Of a stretch of 64,000 nucleotides of DNA, positions 5,401 through 13,303 are shown piece by piece. How positions within the stretch are numbered: the stretch's first letter is position 1; the number at the start of each line of letters is the position of its first letter. Position numbers and translations under genes: made by a program. The notes beneath the pieces are model-generated. The model worked only from the letters and a program-made list of their open reading frames with translations, was not told where the DNA came from and made no database searches. Source of the DNA: Trichlorobacter ammonificans (GTDB lineage: Bacteria > Desulfobacterota > Desulfuromonadia > Geobacterales > Pseudopelobacteraceae); assembly GCF_933509905.1 (NCBI RefSeq), contig NZ_OW150024.1, positions 2,406,001 to 2,470,000 on the forward strand. The letters are read 5' to 3'.

Positions 5401-6796
5401 ATTTTTGAGACTACCAGCTTTTGTTCTTTGCGCTTTCTTGGCCTTTTCCCCTCCTTCTCATGCGCTTGCTCCTCTTGCTGTCATCCCTTCTTGGTACTTC
5501 GTTACCTCTGCTGTTCTTCACGTTGCTGCCGCTGCTGCTGGCCTCTACTACGCTATGCTGCCTGATCGCCCCGCAACTTCCTCCTCTGACGGCTCGGTAT
5601 CCCGTCCTTCTAGCGTCGCCTGGATCGATCTATCCACGGGCAAGGCCGACCTTAATGAGGTTTCTGTTACTGCTCAAATTTCGCATGACAACCTAAAGGG
5701 GGTCATTACTGCGAATCCTACCAAGTATCCTAACCTGAAGAACGCTCTCGAATATGCGGTCCCCCCTGTCGATGACACAACGAAGCTCGGCGACGTTATC
5801 CGTTATAATGGACAAAATTACGAAGTCACTCGTATTACTGGCTTTTCTTCTGGTTGCGTTGGTACTCCTGGCTTTCAAGTTATTGGCGGTAAACTCTATT
5901 ACGCTGATCAGCGGGGCGGCTATTCCGGTGGTGTTTGTCAACCTGGCTCTCAGTATCGCAGTGTTGAGTTTGATGCTGTAAGCAAACCTGTCTCCAAGCC
6001 ATCGACTCGTCCCGCTACTCCCTCTGAGTTCGCTTCTCAGATTTCCGGCGGCTCCGGCCCTGTAAAGCCTCTCTATCAGCAGGAGATTGACAAGGCCTTT
6101 CAGGACCCCAATTATGTTCCCGTTTTTACTGATGACACTACTGGTCTTCCCTTCGAGAACCCTCCTCAGTATAGGGTTGCTACTCCCTCCCAGGTTGACG
6201 CTTACAATAATAAAATTCAGGCTCAGCAGGCTGCTTCCGATGCTGCAGCTGCGTCGGTTGCTTCTGCTCAGGCTCGTTCATCTGCTGCTGGTGCTGCTGT
6301 CGATTCAGCCCGCAATGCTGTTACTGTTGCTCAGGGCAATTACAATACTGATCCCTCTGCTGGTAACGCTCAGATATTGGCCGATGCTCAGCGAGCTCTT
6401 GCCCGTGCTGAGTCCGACAAGGCCGATGCTGATGCTAAGCTTTCTGAAGTTGATGCCAAGCAAAAGCAGCAGGAATCTGATGATTTGACCTTGGGAGACA
6501 GTGGTTTTTCTTCTGATCCTTACGGTGACGGTTCTAATTTTGATCTTGGCGTTCGTTTTAATCAGTTTGTCGTTGATATGAAGGCTACTTCTTTATTCAG
6601 CCTTCCTAATCAGTTTTTTTCTGGCATCCCTTCGGGTGGTGATCCCTCTGTTTCGTTCGATGGTGGTCGATTTGGCCATCATACTTTTGATTTTTCTACT
6701 TTATTCAGCGCATTCACTGTTCTTAGGAGTGTCGTTTTCATCTGTTTTGGTTGGCTTTCTATTCGCATAGTTGCTCTAAAGGGTGGAGGTGGCTAA
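5390..6796 (+). CDS. pIII-like adsorption (tip) protein
   Basis: 468 residues: signal peptide (ending near PPSHA), a hydrophobic N-terminal stretch, a globular part with cysteines (GCVGTPG, GGVCQPG), a long alanine-rich coiled coil (about residues 270-370, ASDAAAASVASAQARSSAAG and onwards), a glycine/serine-rich linker and a C-terminal TM helix (FTVLRSVVFICFGWLSIRIV). This is the architecture of the inovirus attachment protein, which binds the host receptor and caps the virion. It is encoded just before the pVI-like and Zot genes, as in Pf1-type phages. Receptor unknown. Confidence 0.75.
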   Translation: MQRKFLRLPAFVLCAFLAFSPPSHALAPLAVIPSWYFVTSAVLHVAAAAAGLYYAMLPDRPATSSSDGSVSRPSSVAWIDLSTGKADLNEVSVTAQISHDNLKGVITANPTKYPNLKNALEYAVPPVDDTTKLGDVIRYNGQNYEVTRITGFSSGCVGTPGFQVIGGKLYYADQRGGYSGGVCQPGSQYRSVEFDAVSKPVSKPSTRPATPSEFASQISGGSGPVKPLYQQEIDKAFQDPNYVPVFTDDTTGLPFENPPQYRVATPSQVDAYNNKIQAQQAASDAAAASVASAQARSSAAGAAVDSARNAVTVAQGNYNTDPSAGNAQILADAQRALARAESDKADADAKLSEVDAKQKQQESDDLTLGDSGFSSDPYGDGSNFDLGVRFNQFVVDMKATSLFSLPNQFFSGIPSGGDPSVSFDGGRFGHHTFDFSTLFSAFTVLRSVVFICFGWLSIRIVALKGGGG

Positions 6797-7122
6797 TGCC
6801 TGCTATAGTTCAGTGGCTTTCTACGGTATGGAATACTCTTAAAACTGCTCTTTCTTGGCTTCTTGATGGTTTCCTTTATGTCCTTAAGGCTGCTTTCTTT
6901 TTTGTTTTCGATGGTCTCCTAACTGCTGTGGTTTCAATTGTTGGTGCTCTTGATGTTGGTTCTCTTATTACGAATCTTGCTGGCGCTTGGACTGGTCTTC
7001 CTCCAGCTTTGATTTGGGTCATTAATGCTACTGGTATTCCTACTGGCCTCAGTATGGTTTTTTACGCTCTTGTTGTTCGCATGATTCTCAACCTCATACC
7101 AGCAGCCTTTACCCGTATCTAG
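6796..7122 (+). CDS. pVI-like minor coat protein (DUF2523-type)
   Basis: 108 residues from ATG 6796, which overlaps the previous stop by one base (TAATG). Nearly all hydrophobic, with about three TM segments (LDGFLYVLKAAFFFVFDGLL, LTAVVSIVGALD, GLSMVFYALVVRMILNLI). DUF2523/pVI proteins sit between the adhesin and Zot genes and anchor pIII to the virion end; size, topology and place agree. Confidence 0.75.
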   Translation: MPAIVQWLSTVWNTLKTALSWLLDGFLYVLKAAFFFVFDGLLTAVVSIVGALDVGSLITNLAGAWTGLPPALIWVINATGIPTGLSMVFYALVVRMILNLIPAAFTRI

Positions 7123-7124
7123 CC

Positions 7125-8510
7125 ATGATCGTCTTCTACGTCGGCACCCCGGGCTCTGGAAAGAGCTATGAAGCGGTAAAGAAGATCATCGACAACCTTC
7201 GCCTTGGTCGCACCGTTTGCACCAATTTGGATGGCATGGATGATCCCAAATGCATCGAATACATCAAGGCTGCATTTAACCTTGATGATTATGAATTTGG
7301 TCGTCTTTTTATTTACCTCTCAAAGCCTGACGTTGCTCAATTCTGGAAAACCCGTAGGGTCAACAAAACGCTGCACCTCCCTGATGGATCAGTCGATACC
7401 GTTCCAGTCGATGAACATATTTGCCCCCCTGGCTCGTTGATTGTCATTGATGAAGTCCACAAACATTTCAATGCCCGCTCCTGGCAAAGCCAGGCTAATA
7501 ACGAAATGGCCGATTGGGCTTCGACTCACCGCCATGCCGGTTATGATCTCATTCTGATCACTCAGGACATTGACAAGGTCGAAAAACAGGTCAGATCTCT
7601 TACCGAGTGGTCGTACCTTTTCCGTCAGGTCAACTTCTTGGGGAGTGCCGTAAAGCGAAAATACCTTTGCTACGCTTATACTGGCGACGAGCATCGAGGG
7701 ACCCCTCTTAGCAAGAGCGTCCGAACGTACAATCCAAAGTATTTCCCTTGCTACAAGTCCTATTCATCCAAGGATGCCAAGGAGGTTGGCTTTATGCAGC
7801 ATGCCAATATTCTTCGTCATCCTATCTTCTATTCGATACCCCTGGTCCTTGCGTTTTGTATCTGGATGTTCTCCAAGAGCAGCCTTGCCACCGGCGACGT
7901 TTTCGGTACCGACAAGAAGTTGAAGCAGACTCAACAGCAGATTGACGCTATGCGTAAGCCTGTTTCAGCTAAACCCTTGCCGACTCATGCTATTCAGCCC
8001 CGCAACTCCTCTGCTGTAGCTGCTCCGGCAGTGTTCCCTGACTCTAGCTCCCCTGCTGCCCCTTCATCTTCTTTGCCATCCTGGCGGCCCTATCACGTCC
8101 AGGGGTACCTTCGTGACGGCGCTCGTACCCTTTACATGGTCAATGGTGTTACCCTGGATCAGACAAAGTGCCGTAACTTTGATCGTGCTACCCGTACCGT
8201 TGAATGTTTCGGGCCTGATCTCTCTGCTCCCTCTCCAGGATCCCCAGGATCCCCGGCGAGTTTTTCTTCTCCTTCAGCTTTTGCTCCTGCACCTGTCGAG
8301 AAGCGTGACATTCACGCTTTGCCATCGGGCGAAATGTACGCTACACGCTCCGTTCACCTGAGTGACCGTCATGTCACTGAACGTATCTCTCCTCCTGATC
8401 TGCCCCATGAGCAGCGCAGTCCGGCCCTTGCCGTCACTCGTGAGATGCGAGCTACCCGTTCTATTCCTGGCAGCGACAAGAAAATAACTGAGGAGGTTAC
8501 ATATCCATGA
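7125..8510 (+). CDS. Zot/pI-type phage assembly ATPase
   Basis: 461 residues. The N-terminus has a Walker A motif (GTPGSGKSY, residues 8-16) and a Walker B-like LIVIDEVHKHF, the Zot family signature; these inner-membrane ATPases drive virion extrusion. A TM helix (IFYSIPLVLAFCIWMF) divides the cytoplasmic ATPase from a periplasmic part with a Q/P/S-rich linker and a small domain with two cysteines (TKCRNF, VECFG). The C-terminus has a roughly 20-residue unit twice (GEMYATRSVHLSDRHVTE and REMRATRSIPGSDKKITE). It starts 2 bases after the pVI-like gene. Confidence 0.92.
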   Translation: MIVFYVGTPGSGKSYEAVKKIIDNLRLGRTVCTNLDGMDDPKCIEYIKAAFNLDDYEFGRLFIYLSKPDVAQFWKTRRVNKTLHLPDGSVDTVPVDEHICPPGSLIVIDEVHKHFNARSWQSQANNEMADWASTHRHAGYDLILITQDIDKVEKQVRSLTEWSYLFRQVNFLGSAVKRKYLCYAYTGDEHRGTPLSKSVRTYNPKYFPCYKSYSSKDAKEVGFMQHANILRHPIFYSIPLVLAFCIWMFSKSSLATGDVFGTDKKLKQTQQQIDAMRKPVSAKPLPTHAIQPRNSSAVAAPAVFPDSSSPAAPSSSLPSWRPYHVQGYLRDGARTLYMVNGVTLDQTKCRNFDRATRTVECFGPDLSAPSPGSPGSPASFSSPSAFAPAPVEKRDIHALPSGEMYATRSVHLSDRHVTERISPPDLPHEQRSPALAVTREMRATRSIPGSDKKITEEVTYP

Positions 8511-8707
8511 AGACTCGACGTAAGCCGGTTTCTTTCAGGCTTGATCCTCGCCTGATTGATGATATTGACTTTTTTGCTAGGAAATCGGGCGTTTCTCGGA
8601 CAGCAGCTGTTGAGATGCTTCTTTCTGATGGAGTTCGTGAGGTTAATGAGTTGATTTGCGGCCATGCACCAAAATGCACCACAAAACAAAAGGGCCTACT
8701 TTCGTAG
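8507..8707 (+). CDS. Ribbon-helix-helix regulator at prophage right end
   Basis: 66 residues, starting in a 4-base overlap with the Zot gene. The pattern VSFRLDPRLIDDIDFFARKSGVSRTAAVEMLL is a standard RHH (Arc/CopG) fold: strand, helix, turn, helix. Its last codons and stop lie inside the terminator hairpin at 8688-8715. It may regulate the phage or act in excision; the target is unknown. Confidence 0.7.
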   Translation: MKTRRKPVSFRLDPRLIDDIDFFARKSGVSRTAAVEMLLSDGVREVNELICGHAPKCTTKQKGLLS

Positions 8708-8715
8708 ACCCTTTT
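8688..8715. terminator. Terminator at end of prophage operon
   Basis: AAAAGGGCCTAC (8688-8699) pairs with GTAGACCCTTTT (8704-8715), 11 of 12 pairs, with a 4-base loop. The A-run and T-run make it usable in both directions, so it may also end the tRNA-Arg transcript coming from the right. Confidence 0.8.
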
Positions 8716-8719
8716 AAAA

Positions 8720-8796
<77 letters not shown>

Positions 8797-8852
8797 ACAA
8801 ACGACAACTCATCCCGGTTGCCCCGGACCAGGGGTTTAATACCCCCATTCGG

Positions 8853-8880
8853 TTGACAGAATCGGTTCAGGGTGTATACC
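8853..8880 (+). promoter_or_regulatory. Sigma70-type promoter for the envelope paralog cluster
   Basis: TTGACA (8853-8858), a 16-base spacer and TATACC (8875-8880) lie about 170 bases ahead of the first paralog gene. It is the only good match in the gap 8797-9047, which holds nothing else recognised; a long 5' leader is implied. Confidence 0.55.
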
Positions 8881-9047
8881 AGATTCAGCCGGCATTGTCG
8901 AGACCGTATGCCCTGCACGGCGCACAGTAATCCCGTTCCATCACGATCAATCAGATGTTTATTGTCGGTATGCTTTACACTGCCGGCCAGCTTTGTTATG
9001 CTGCCGCCACCCTGCTGAATACCCAACCGCACCCAGGTGACTATGTA

Positions 9048-9866
9048 ATGAAACGACGTTTCTTTCTCCTGATCGCCACCGCAGTAACGTTCCTTGGTGC
9101 CAGTAGCGGCTTGGCGGCTTCCAAGCCGGCCGACGGCGAACGCCTGCTCCTGATCCGCGCCGTGGGCGGCGCTTCGGAAAAGGAGGCGGTCGCCCAGACC
9201 GGCGTGTACGACAGCATGGTGGAATACCTGACCGACCGCGGCTACCGGGTGGTTGACCGCCAGGCGGCGGAGCAGGCCGCCATGCAGATCGCCGCAACCC
9301 ACGAGATCGATCCCGTCCTCAACAAGGCCGCCGCCTACGGCCTCAAGTTCCTTGCCGAATACAGCATCCACTTCAAGACTTCCACCATCGTCAAGGACCC
9401 GGAACGGGGGATCGGCGCCTTGGTGCGGGTCAGCGCCAAGGTGGTGGACAACACCGGCGCCCGTATCATCACCGCCAAGTCGGCGGAGGCATCCTCCACC
9501 GGTCATACCGCGGACGATGCCACGGAAAAGGCGGCCCGGACGGCCGGGCGCAAGGCTATCGAACAGCTGGCAAAGGGAATCGAGCAGCACGTTGCCCAAG
9601 CCGGCAGCGAAGGGCGCACCCTGACGCTGGTCCTGGAGGGACGGGCGCAGGTGCTGGACCGGCTGCTCGGCGCCATCGAGCGCTCACCCGCCGTGGCTGC
9701 GGCCCGGGAGGTGGAGTCGGGCGGCGGCAAGGCAACACTGGAGGTCATCTGCAAGGTCCGTCGGGACCAGTTCGAGCGTGAGCTGCTCAGGGCGGCCGGC
9801 CAGCAGGGGGTCCAGTTGCAGAAGATCCGTTCCGAAGGCAATCGCAGCACCTGGAAAATCAGATAG
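9048..9866 (+). CDS. Exported paralog A (CsgG/FlgT-like middle plus C-terminal module)
   Basis: 272 residues; ATG 9048 follows AGGTGA. A signal peptide ends near GLAA. Unlike its three downstream paralogs it lacks the N-terminal FlgT_N-like domain and begins at once with the middle domain (GVYDSMVEYLTDRGYRVVDRQAAEQAAMQ), which contains the shared ATHEID...LNKAAAYGLKF block. The C-terminal 90 residues form a module with EVESGGGKATLEV and the ending RSEGNRSTWK, shared with the next two proteins. It should act in the periplasm. Function unknown; an envelope assembly role is inferred from resemblance to FlgT/CsgG-type folds. Confidence 0.75.
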   Translation: MKRRFFLLIATAVTFLGASSGLAASKPADGERLLLIRAVGGASEKEAVAQTGVYDSMVEYLTDRGYRVVDRQAAEQAAMQIAATHEIDPVLNKAAAYGLKFLAEYSIHFKTSTIVKDPERGIGALVRVSAKVVDNTGARIITAKSAEASSTGHTADDATEKAARTAGRKAIEQLAKGIEQHVAQAGSEGRTLTLVLEGRAQVLDRLLGAIERSPAVAAAREVESGGGKATLEVICKVRRDQFERELLRAAGQQGVQLQKIRSEGNRSTWKIR

Positions 9867-9878
9867 GAGGAATCACAC

Positions 9879-10982
9879 ATGAAACGCATTCTGTTACTGG
9901 CTCTGGGAGTGTTTATCCTGAGCACCGCCGCTGCCCTGGCAGCCACCGTCACCGCCACCGGCGAAGGCCCCAGCAAGGAGCAAGCCTTGGCCACCGCCAT
10001 GCGTCGCGCCGTCGAGCAGGGGGTTGGCACCATGGTCAAGTCCAGTACCACGGTGGTGGATTCCGCCCTGGTTGACGACAAGATCCTCTCCCACAGCAAG
10101 GGGTACGTCACCAGCTACAAGATCGTCAAAGAGCAGAAAAACGGCGACGAGTTCGTGATCACCATCTCCGCCAACGTCGATAACAAGCTGCTGAAAGACG
10201 ATATCGACGCCCTGACCATCCTGCGCAAGACCGTGGGCAATCCACGCATCCTGGTGGCCTTCAGCAACAAGTCCAAGGACAAGCTCTTCAAGGACAAGGA
10301 GTTCACCGAGGAGATCTACAACGGTATCGTGGAATCCCTCACCGACAAGCAGTTCCGGGTGGTGGACAAGGCAGCCGCGGAGCGTTTCTCCATGCAGCAG
10401 GCCGAAACCCACGAGATCGACGTGGACCTGAACAAGGCGGCCGCCTACGGCCTCAAGTTCCATGCCGAGTATACCCTGTTCTACAACGTGAGCGGCGTGG
10501 TCCGCGAGGGAGCCATCGGCAAGAGCGTGCTGCTGAACGTGAAGACCCAGTTGATCGACAACACCCGCTCCCAGGTGATCACCAGCAAGAAGGTGGAGCA
10601 GGCAGGCATGGGCCAGACCGTGGATCAGGCGCTGGAGAAGGCGGCCCGCGAAGGGGGCAAGAAGATCGTCAACCCGATGATCGAGGTGCTGCAGAAGCAC
10701 TGGATGGACCAGCAGCAGAACGGCGCGCTGTACACCATCGTCATCGACGGCGTGGAGGACCCGGAGCAGATCGCCAAATTCACGGAGATGTTCGAGAAAT
10801 TCCCCCTGGCCAGCGGCGCCAAGGAGGTTGAGTCCGGCGGCGGCAAGACCACATTCGAGGCGGCCTACAAGGGCAAGCGCGACCAGCTTGACCGCGACGT
10901 GCTCAGAACCGCCAAGGAGCTGGGCTGGTCCCTGAAGAAGGTCCGCGCCGAAGGCGCCCGCAGCACCTGGAAAAAGCTCTAG
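9879..10982 (+). CDS. Exported paralog B, three-domain FlgT/LPP20-like protein
   Basis: 367 residues; AGGAGG lies ahead of ATG 9879. A signal peptide ends near LAATVT. The N-terminal domain (residues about 22-110: ATGEGPSKEQALATAMRRAV to SANVDNKLLKDD) has the FlgT_N/LPP20 look. The middle domain (about 118-275) shares ETHEIDVDLNKAAAYGLKF with paralogs A and C. The C-terminal domain (about 280-367) contains EVESGGGKTTFEA and RAEGARSTWK. FlgT_N domains occur in outer-membrane or periplasmic accessory proteins; the role here is unknown. Confidence 0.8.
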   Translation: MKRILLLALGVFILSTAAALAATVTATGEGPSKEQALATAMRRAVEQGVGTMVKSSTTVVDSALVDDKILSHSKGYVTSYKIVKEQKNGDEFVITISANVDNKLLKDDIDALTILRKTVGNPRILVAFSNKSKDKLFKDKEFTEEIYNGIVESLTDKQFRVVDKAAAERFSMQQAETHEIDVDLNKAAAYGLKFHAEYTLFYNVSGVVREGAIGKSVLLNVKTQLIDNTRSQVITSKKVEQAGMGQTVDQALEKAAREGGKKIVNPMIEVLQKHWMDQQQNGALYTIVIDGVEDPEQIAKFTEMFEKFPLASGAKEVESGGGKTTFEAAYKGKRDQLDRDVLRTAKELGWSLKKVRAEGARSTWKKL

Positions 10983-10991
10983 GAGGCCGTC

Positions 10992-12122
10992 ATGCACCGG
11001 ATCGTCGCGTTTGCACTCCTGTTGACCCTTGCCCTCGGCGGCATTGCCCGTGCCGACCAGTTCACGGCCACCGGCCGCGGCTCGTCCGAGGACGCCGCCG
11101 TGACCAACGGCCTGAACAGCGCCATCGACCTGGCGGTGAAGCAGATCCTGGACGAGGAAACCGTCAAGAAGAACAAGCAGAAGATCGCCGCCGCCCTGAA
11201 GGGAAAAGCCAGGAAGCTGGCCCGGGTGGTGCAGAAGGGAGATGCCGAGTTCACCGGTGCGGGGTACGAGCTGCAGGTGGTGGCCGACGTCAACCTGAAG
11301 GCCCTGGAAAACGAGATCAATGCCCTGGGGCTGATGCAGGACGCCATGGGCAACCCGCGCATCATGGTGCTGTACAACCCCAACCTGCCGCAGGGGGCCA
11401 CCCTGGGCCAGACCCGGGCCGACCTGGAGGCGTTCTTCGACAACTCCTACGGTGCCATCGTGGATGTGCTGGTGGACAAGGGGTTCGACGTGATCGACCG
11501 GGCCTCGGCCCTGAAGTTCGCCGTGCAGGTGGCGGAAACTCACGAAATGGACCTGGACACCAACAAGGCCGCCCTCTACGGTCTGCGCTACAACGCCGAC
11601 CTGGTGCTCTACTACCAGACCGTCGGCATCGGCCGCGTCGGCGCCTGGAACCAGACCGGCAGTTCCGCGAAGATCTTCCTGCGGGCGCAACTGATCAACC
11701 CCTCCACCTCGCGGATCGTGGCCAGCAAGGATGTGGAGTCCGGCTCCATGGCCGGCACCATCCAGGAGGCGCTCTACCGGGCCGCCAAGGATGTGGGGCA
11801 GAAGATTTCGGTGGTGATGATCGACGCGATCAAGAAGAGCTGGAAACGTGAGAAGTCAGGGGCCGGCACCTTCATCGTCGTGCTGGACGGCGTGGCCGAC
11901 GTGGACGAGATCGCCGGCTTCAAGAGCGGGCTGCAGGCGATCCCCGGCATGGAAAACATCCGGGAACGCGAGTCCGGTGGCGGCACGACCACCATCGAGA
12001 TCAAGTCCGGCAGCAGTGCCGATGCCGTCAAGAGCGCCGTCAACAAGGTGGGCAAGCAGTTGGGCTGGTCCCTCAAGCTGGTCCGCTCCGAAGGAGCCCG
12101 CAGCACCTGGAAACGCCAGTAA
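10992..12122 (+). CDS. Exported paralog C, three-domain FlgT/LPP20-like protein
   Basis: 376 residues, 9 bases after paralog B with AGGAGG in the gap. A signal peptide ends near IARA. The order of domains equals paralog B: N-terminal (ATGRGSSEDAAVTNGLNSAI), middle (ETHEMDLDTNKAALYGLRY, with an added AWNQTGSSAK stretch) and C-terminal module (RESGGGTTTIEI, RSEGARSTWK). The high identity of the C-terminal tail across A, B and C points to recent duplication or gene conversion. Confidence 0.8.
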   Translation: MHRIVAFALLLTLALGGIARADQFTATGRGSSEDAAVTNGLNSAIDLAVKQILDEETVKKNKQKIAAALKGKARKLARVVQKGDAEFTGAGYELQVVADVNLKALENEINALGLMQDAMGNPRIMVLYNPNLPQGATLGQTRADLEAFFDNSYGAIVDVLVDKGFDVIDRASALKFAVQVAETHEMDLDTNKAALYGLRYNADLVLYYQTVGIGRVGAWNQTGSSAKIFLRAQLINPSTSRIVASKDVESGSMAGTIQEALYRAAKDVGQKISVVMIDAIKKSWKREKSGAGTFIVVLDGVADVDEIAGFKSGLQAIPGMENIRERESGGGTTTIEIKSGSSADAVKSAVNKVGKQLGWSLKLVRSEGARSTWKRQ

Positions 12123-12143
12123 CCATTTACACGGGAGGTTCGT

Positions 12144-13268
12144 ATGAAACGTCTGTTTTTGTTGGTTATCGCCCTGGGACTGCTGCTGACGCCGCTGCTG
12201 GCGGCGGCTGAAGTCCGCACCTATACCGAGATCGTCTCCATCAAGGTGGAGGACGACGAATACACGGCCCGCAAAAAGGCCGAACAGCGCGCCCGCGAGC
12301 AGGCCCTGGAGCATTACCTGCGCGATGTCTATCCCGACCGGGCCGCCACCCTGAACCTCACCGGCGACGAGAAGTACGTCAAGGATCTGGAAATCCTGGA
12401 AAGCTCGGTGACGGGGATGTTCGGCAAAGAGCTGAAAGCCAAGATACGGGTCACCATCAACGAGGAGGCGGTGCGGGCCTACCTGAAGCGTCAGGGGGCG
12501 GTGACCGGCAAGAACGAGGAGCGCCGCATCGTGGTGATGATCATCCCCGGCAAGATGGACACCGGCGATGCCCCGATGATCCTGGACAACGTACGGGCCG
12601 AGGTGCGCCGCAGCCTGACCGCCGCCGAGTACACGGTGATCGACTCCGACGACGACGCGGTCAACAAGGCGCTCACCGAGGAAGCCGATTACAACAAGAT
12701 GGTGCAGCACATGAACAAGATCGCCGACCAGCTGGCCGACAAGGGTGAATGGCTGGTGCTGGGCAAGGTGGATGTCAGCGTGGCCCCCAGCGGCAGTGCC
12801 TACATCTATCGGGCCATGATGACCGGCAAGACCGTCAGCCTGGCCAGCCGGGACCTGATGTGGGAGGGCAACCCGGACGGCGCGGCCCGCGCTTCAAAGG
12901 AAGAGGCCCCCGCGGCCATCCGTCTGGCCGCCATTGCCGGTGGCAAGGCCTTTGCCAAGGAAGTGGTGGCGGCGCTCAACACCAAGACCCTGACCCAGGA
13001 GCGCCGCGGCGCCCGTTTTGAACTGGTGCTGCCCACCAAGGGGGATTACCGGCTGGAGCGCAAGCTGCTCAAGCTGCTGGGCGAAGATGTCAAGGGGTTG
13101 AAAAACGTGAGCCAGAAGAACCGCGGCAAGGGGGACATGGTGGTTGATCTCTACTATGCCGGCAAGATCAGCGATCTGGTGGACCTGCTGATGGACTCCT
13201 TCGAGAAGGATGCCCAGCTCAAGCGTTGGAACCCTGAAATCCAGGGCAACAAGGTCGTCTTCAAATAG
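12144..13268 (+). CDS. Exported paralog D, diverged member of the same family
   Basis: 374 residues; GGGAGG precedes ATG 12144. A signal peptide ends near LAAAE. Same three-part plan: FlgT_N-like start (KVEDDEYTARKKAEQRAREQAL to LKAKIRVTINEEAVRAYL), middle domain (APMILDNVRAEVRRSLTAAEYTVIDSDD), C-terminal module (FELVLPTKGDYRLERKLLKLLG to IQGNKVVFK). It lacks the ESGGG and EGxRSTWK signatures, so it is the most distant copy. Same operon by spacing (21 bases). Confidence 0.75.
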   Translation: MKRLFLLVIALGLLLTPLLAAAEVRTYTEIVSIKVEDDEYTARKKAEQRAREQALEHYLRDVYPDRAATLNLTGDEKYVKDLEILESSVTGMFGKELKAKIRVTINEEAVRAYLKRQGAVTGKNEERRIVVMIIPGKMDTGDAPMILDNVRAEVRRSLTAAEYTVIDSDDDAVNKALTEEADYNKMVQHMNKIADQLADKGEWLVLGKVDVSVAPSGSAYIYRAMMTGKTVSLASRDLMWEGNPDGAARASKEEAPAAIRLAAIAGGKAFAKEVVAALNTKTLTQERRGARFELVLPTKGDYRLERKLLKLLGEDVKGLKNVSQKNRGKGDMVVDLYYAGKISDLVDLLMDSFEKDAQLKRWNPEIQGNKVVFK

Positions 13269-13303
13269 CAAGTCCATCCCATAGCACAAAGGACACGACG
13301 CCC

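Larger units (their letters stand above)
1..8719 (+). mobile_element. Inovirus (filamentous phage) prophage, left end outside window
   Basis: The gene order is that of a filamentous ssDNA phage: replication initiator, ssDNA-binding protein, small coat proteins with signal peptides, terminator, minor proteins, large pIII-like adhesin, pVI-like protein and Zot/pI ATPase, all on the plus strand with many ATGA-type overlaps. A CI-like repressor is divergent at the left. The right end abuts the 3' (CCA) end of a tRNA-Arg gene, a classic integration position. No integrase, transposase or pIV secretin gene is visible, but the left part lies outside the window. Composition is lower in GC than the flanking chromosome by eye. 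The exact right boundary is inferred. Confidence 0.9.

Noticed and set aside
9894-11690. 598-codon minus-strand ORF over the paralog genes
   Set aside because: Antisense shadow of two clear exported paralogs with signal peptides and conserved motifs.
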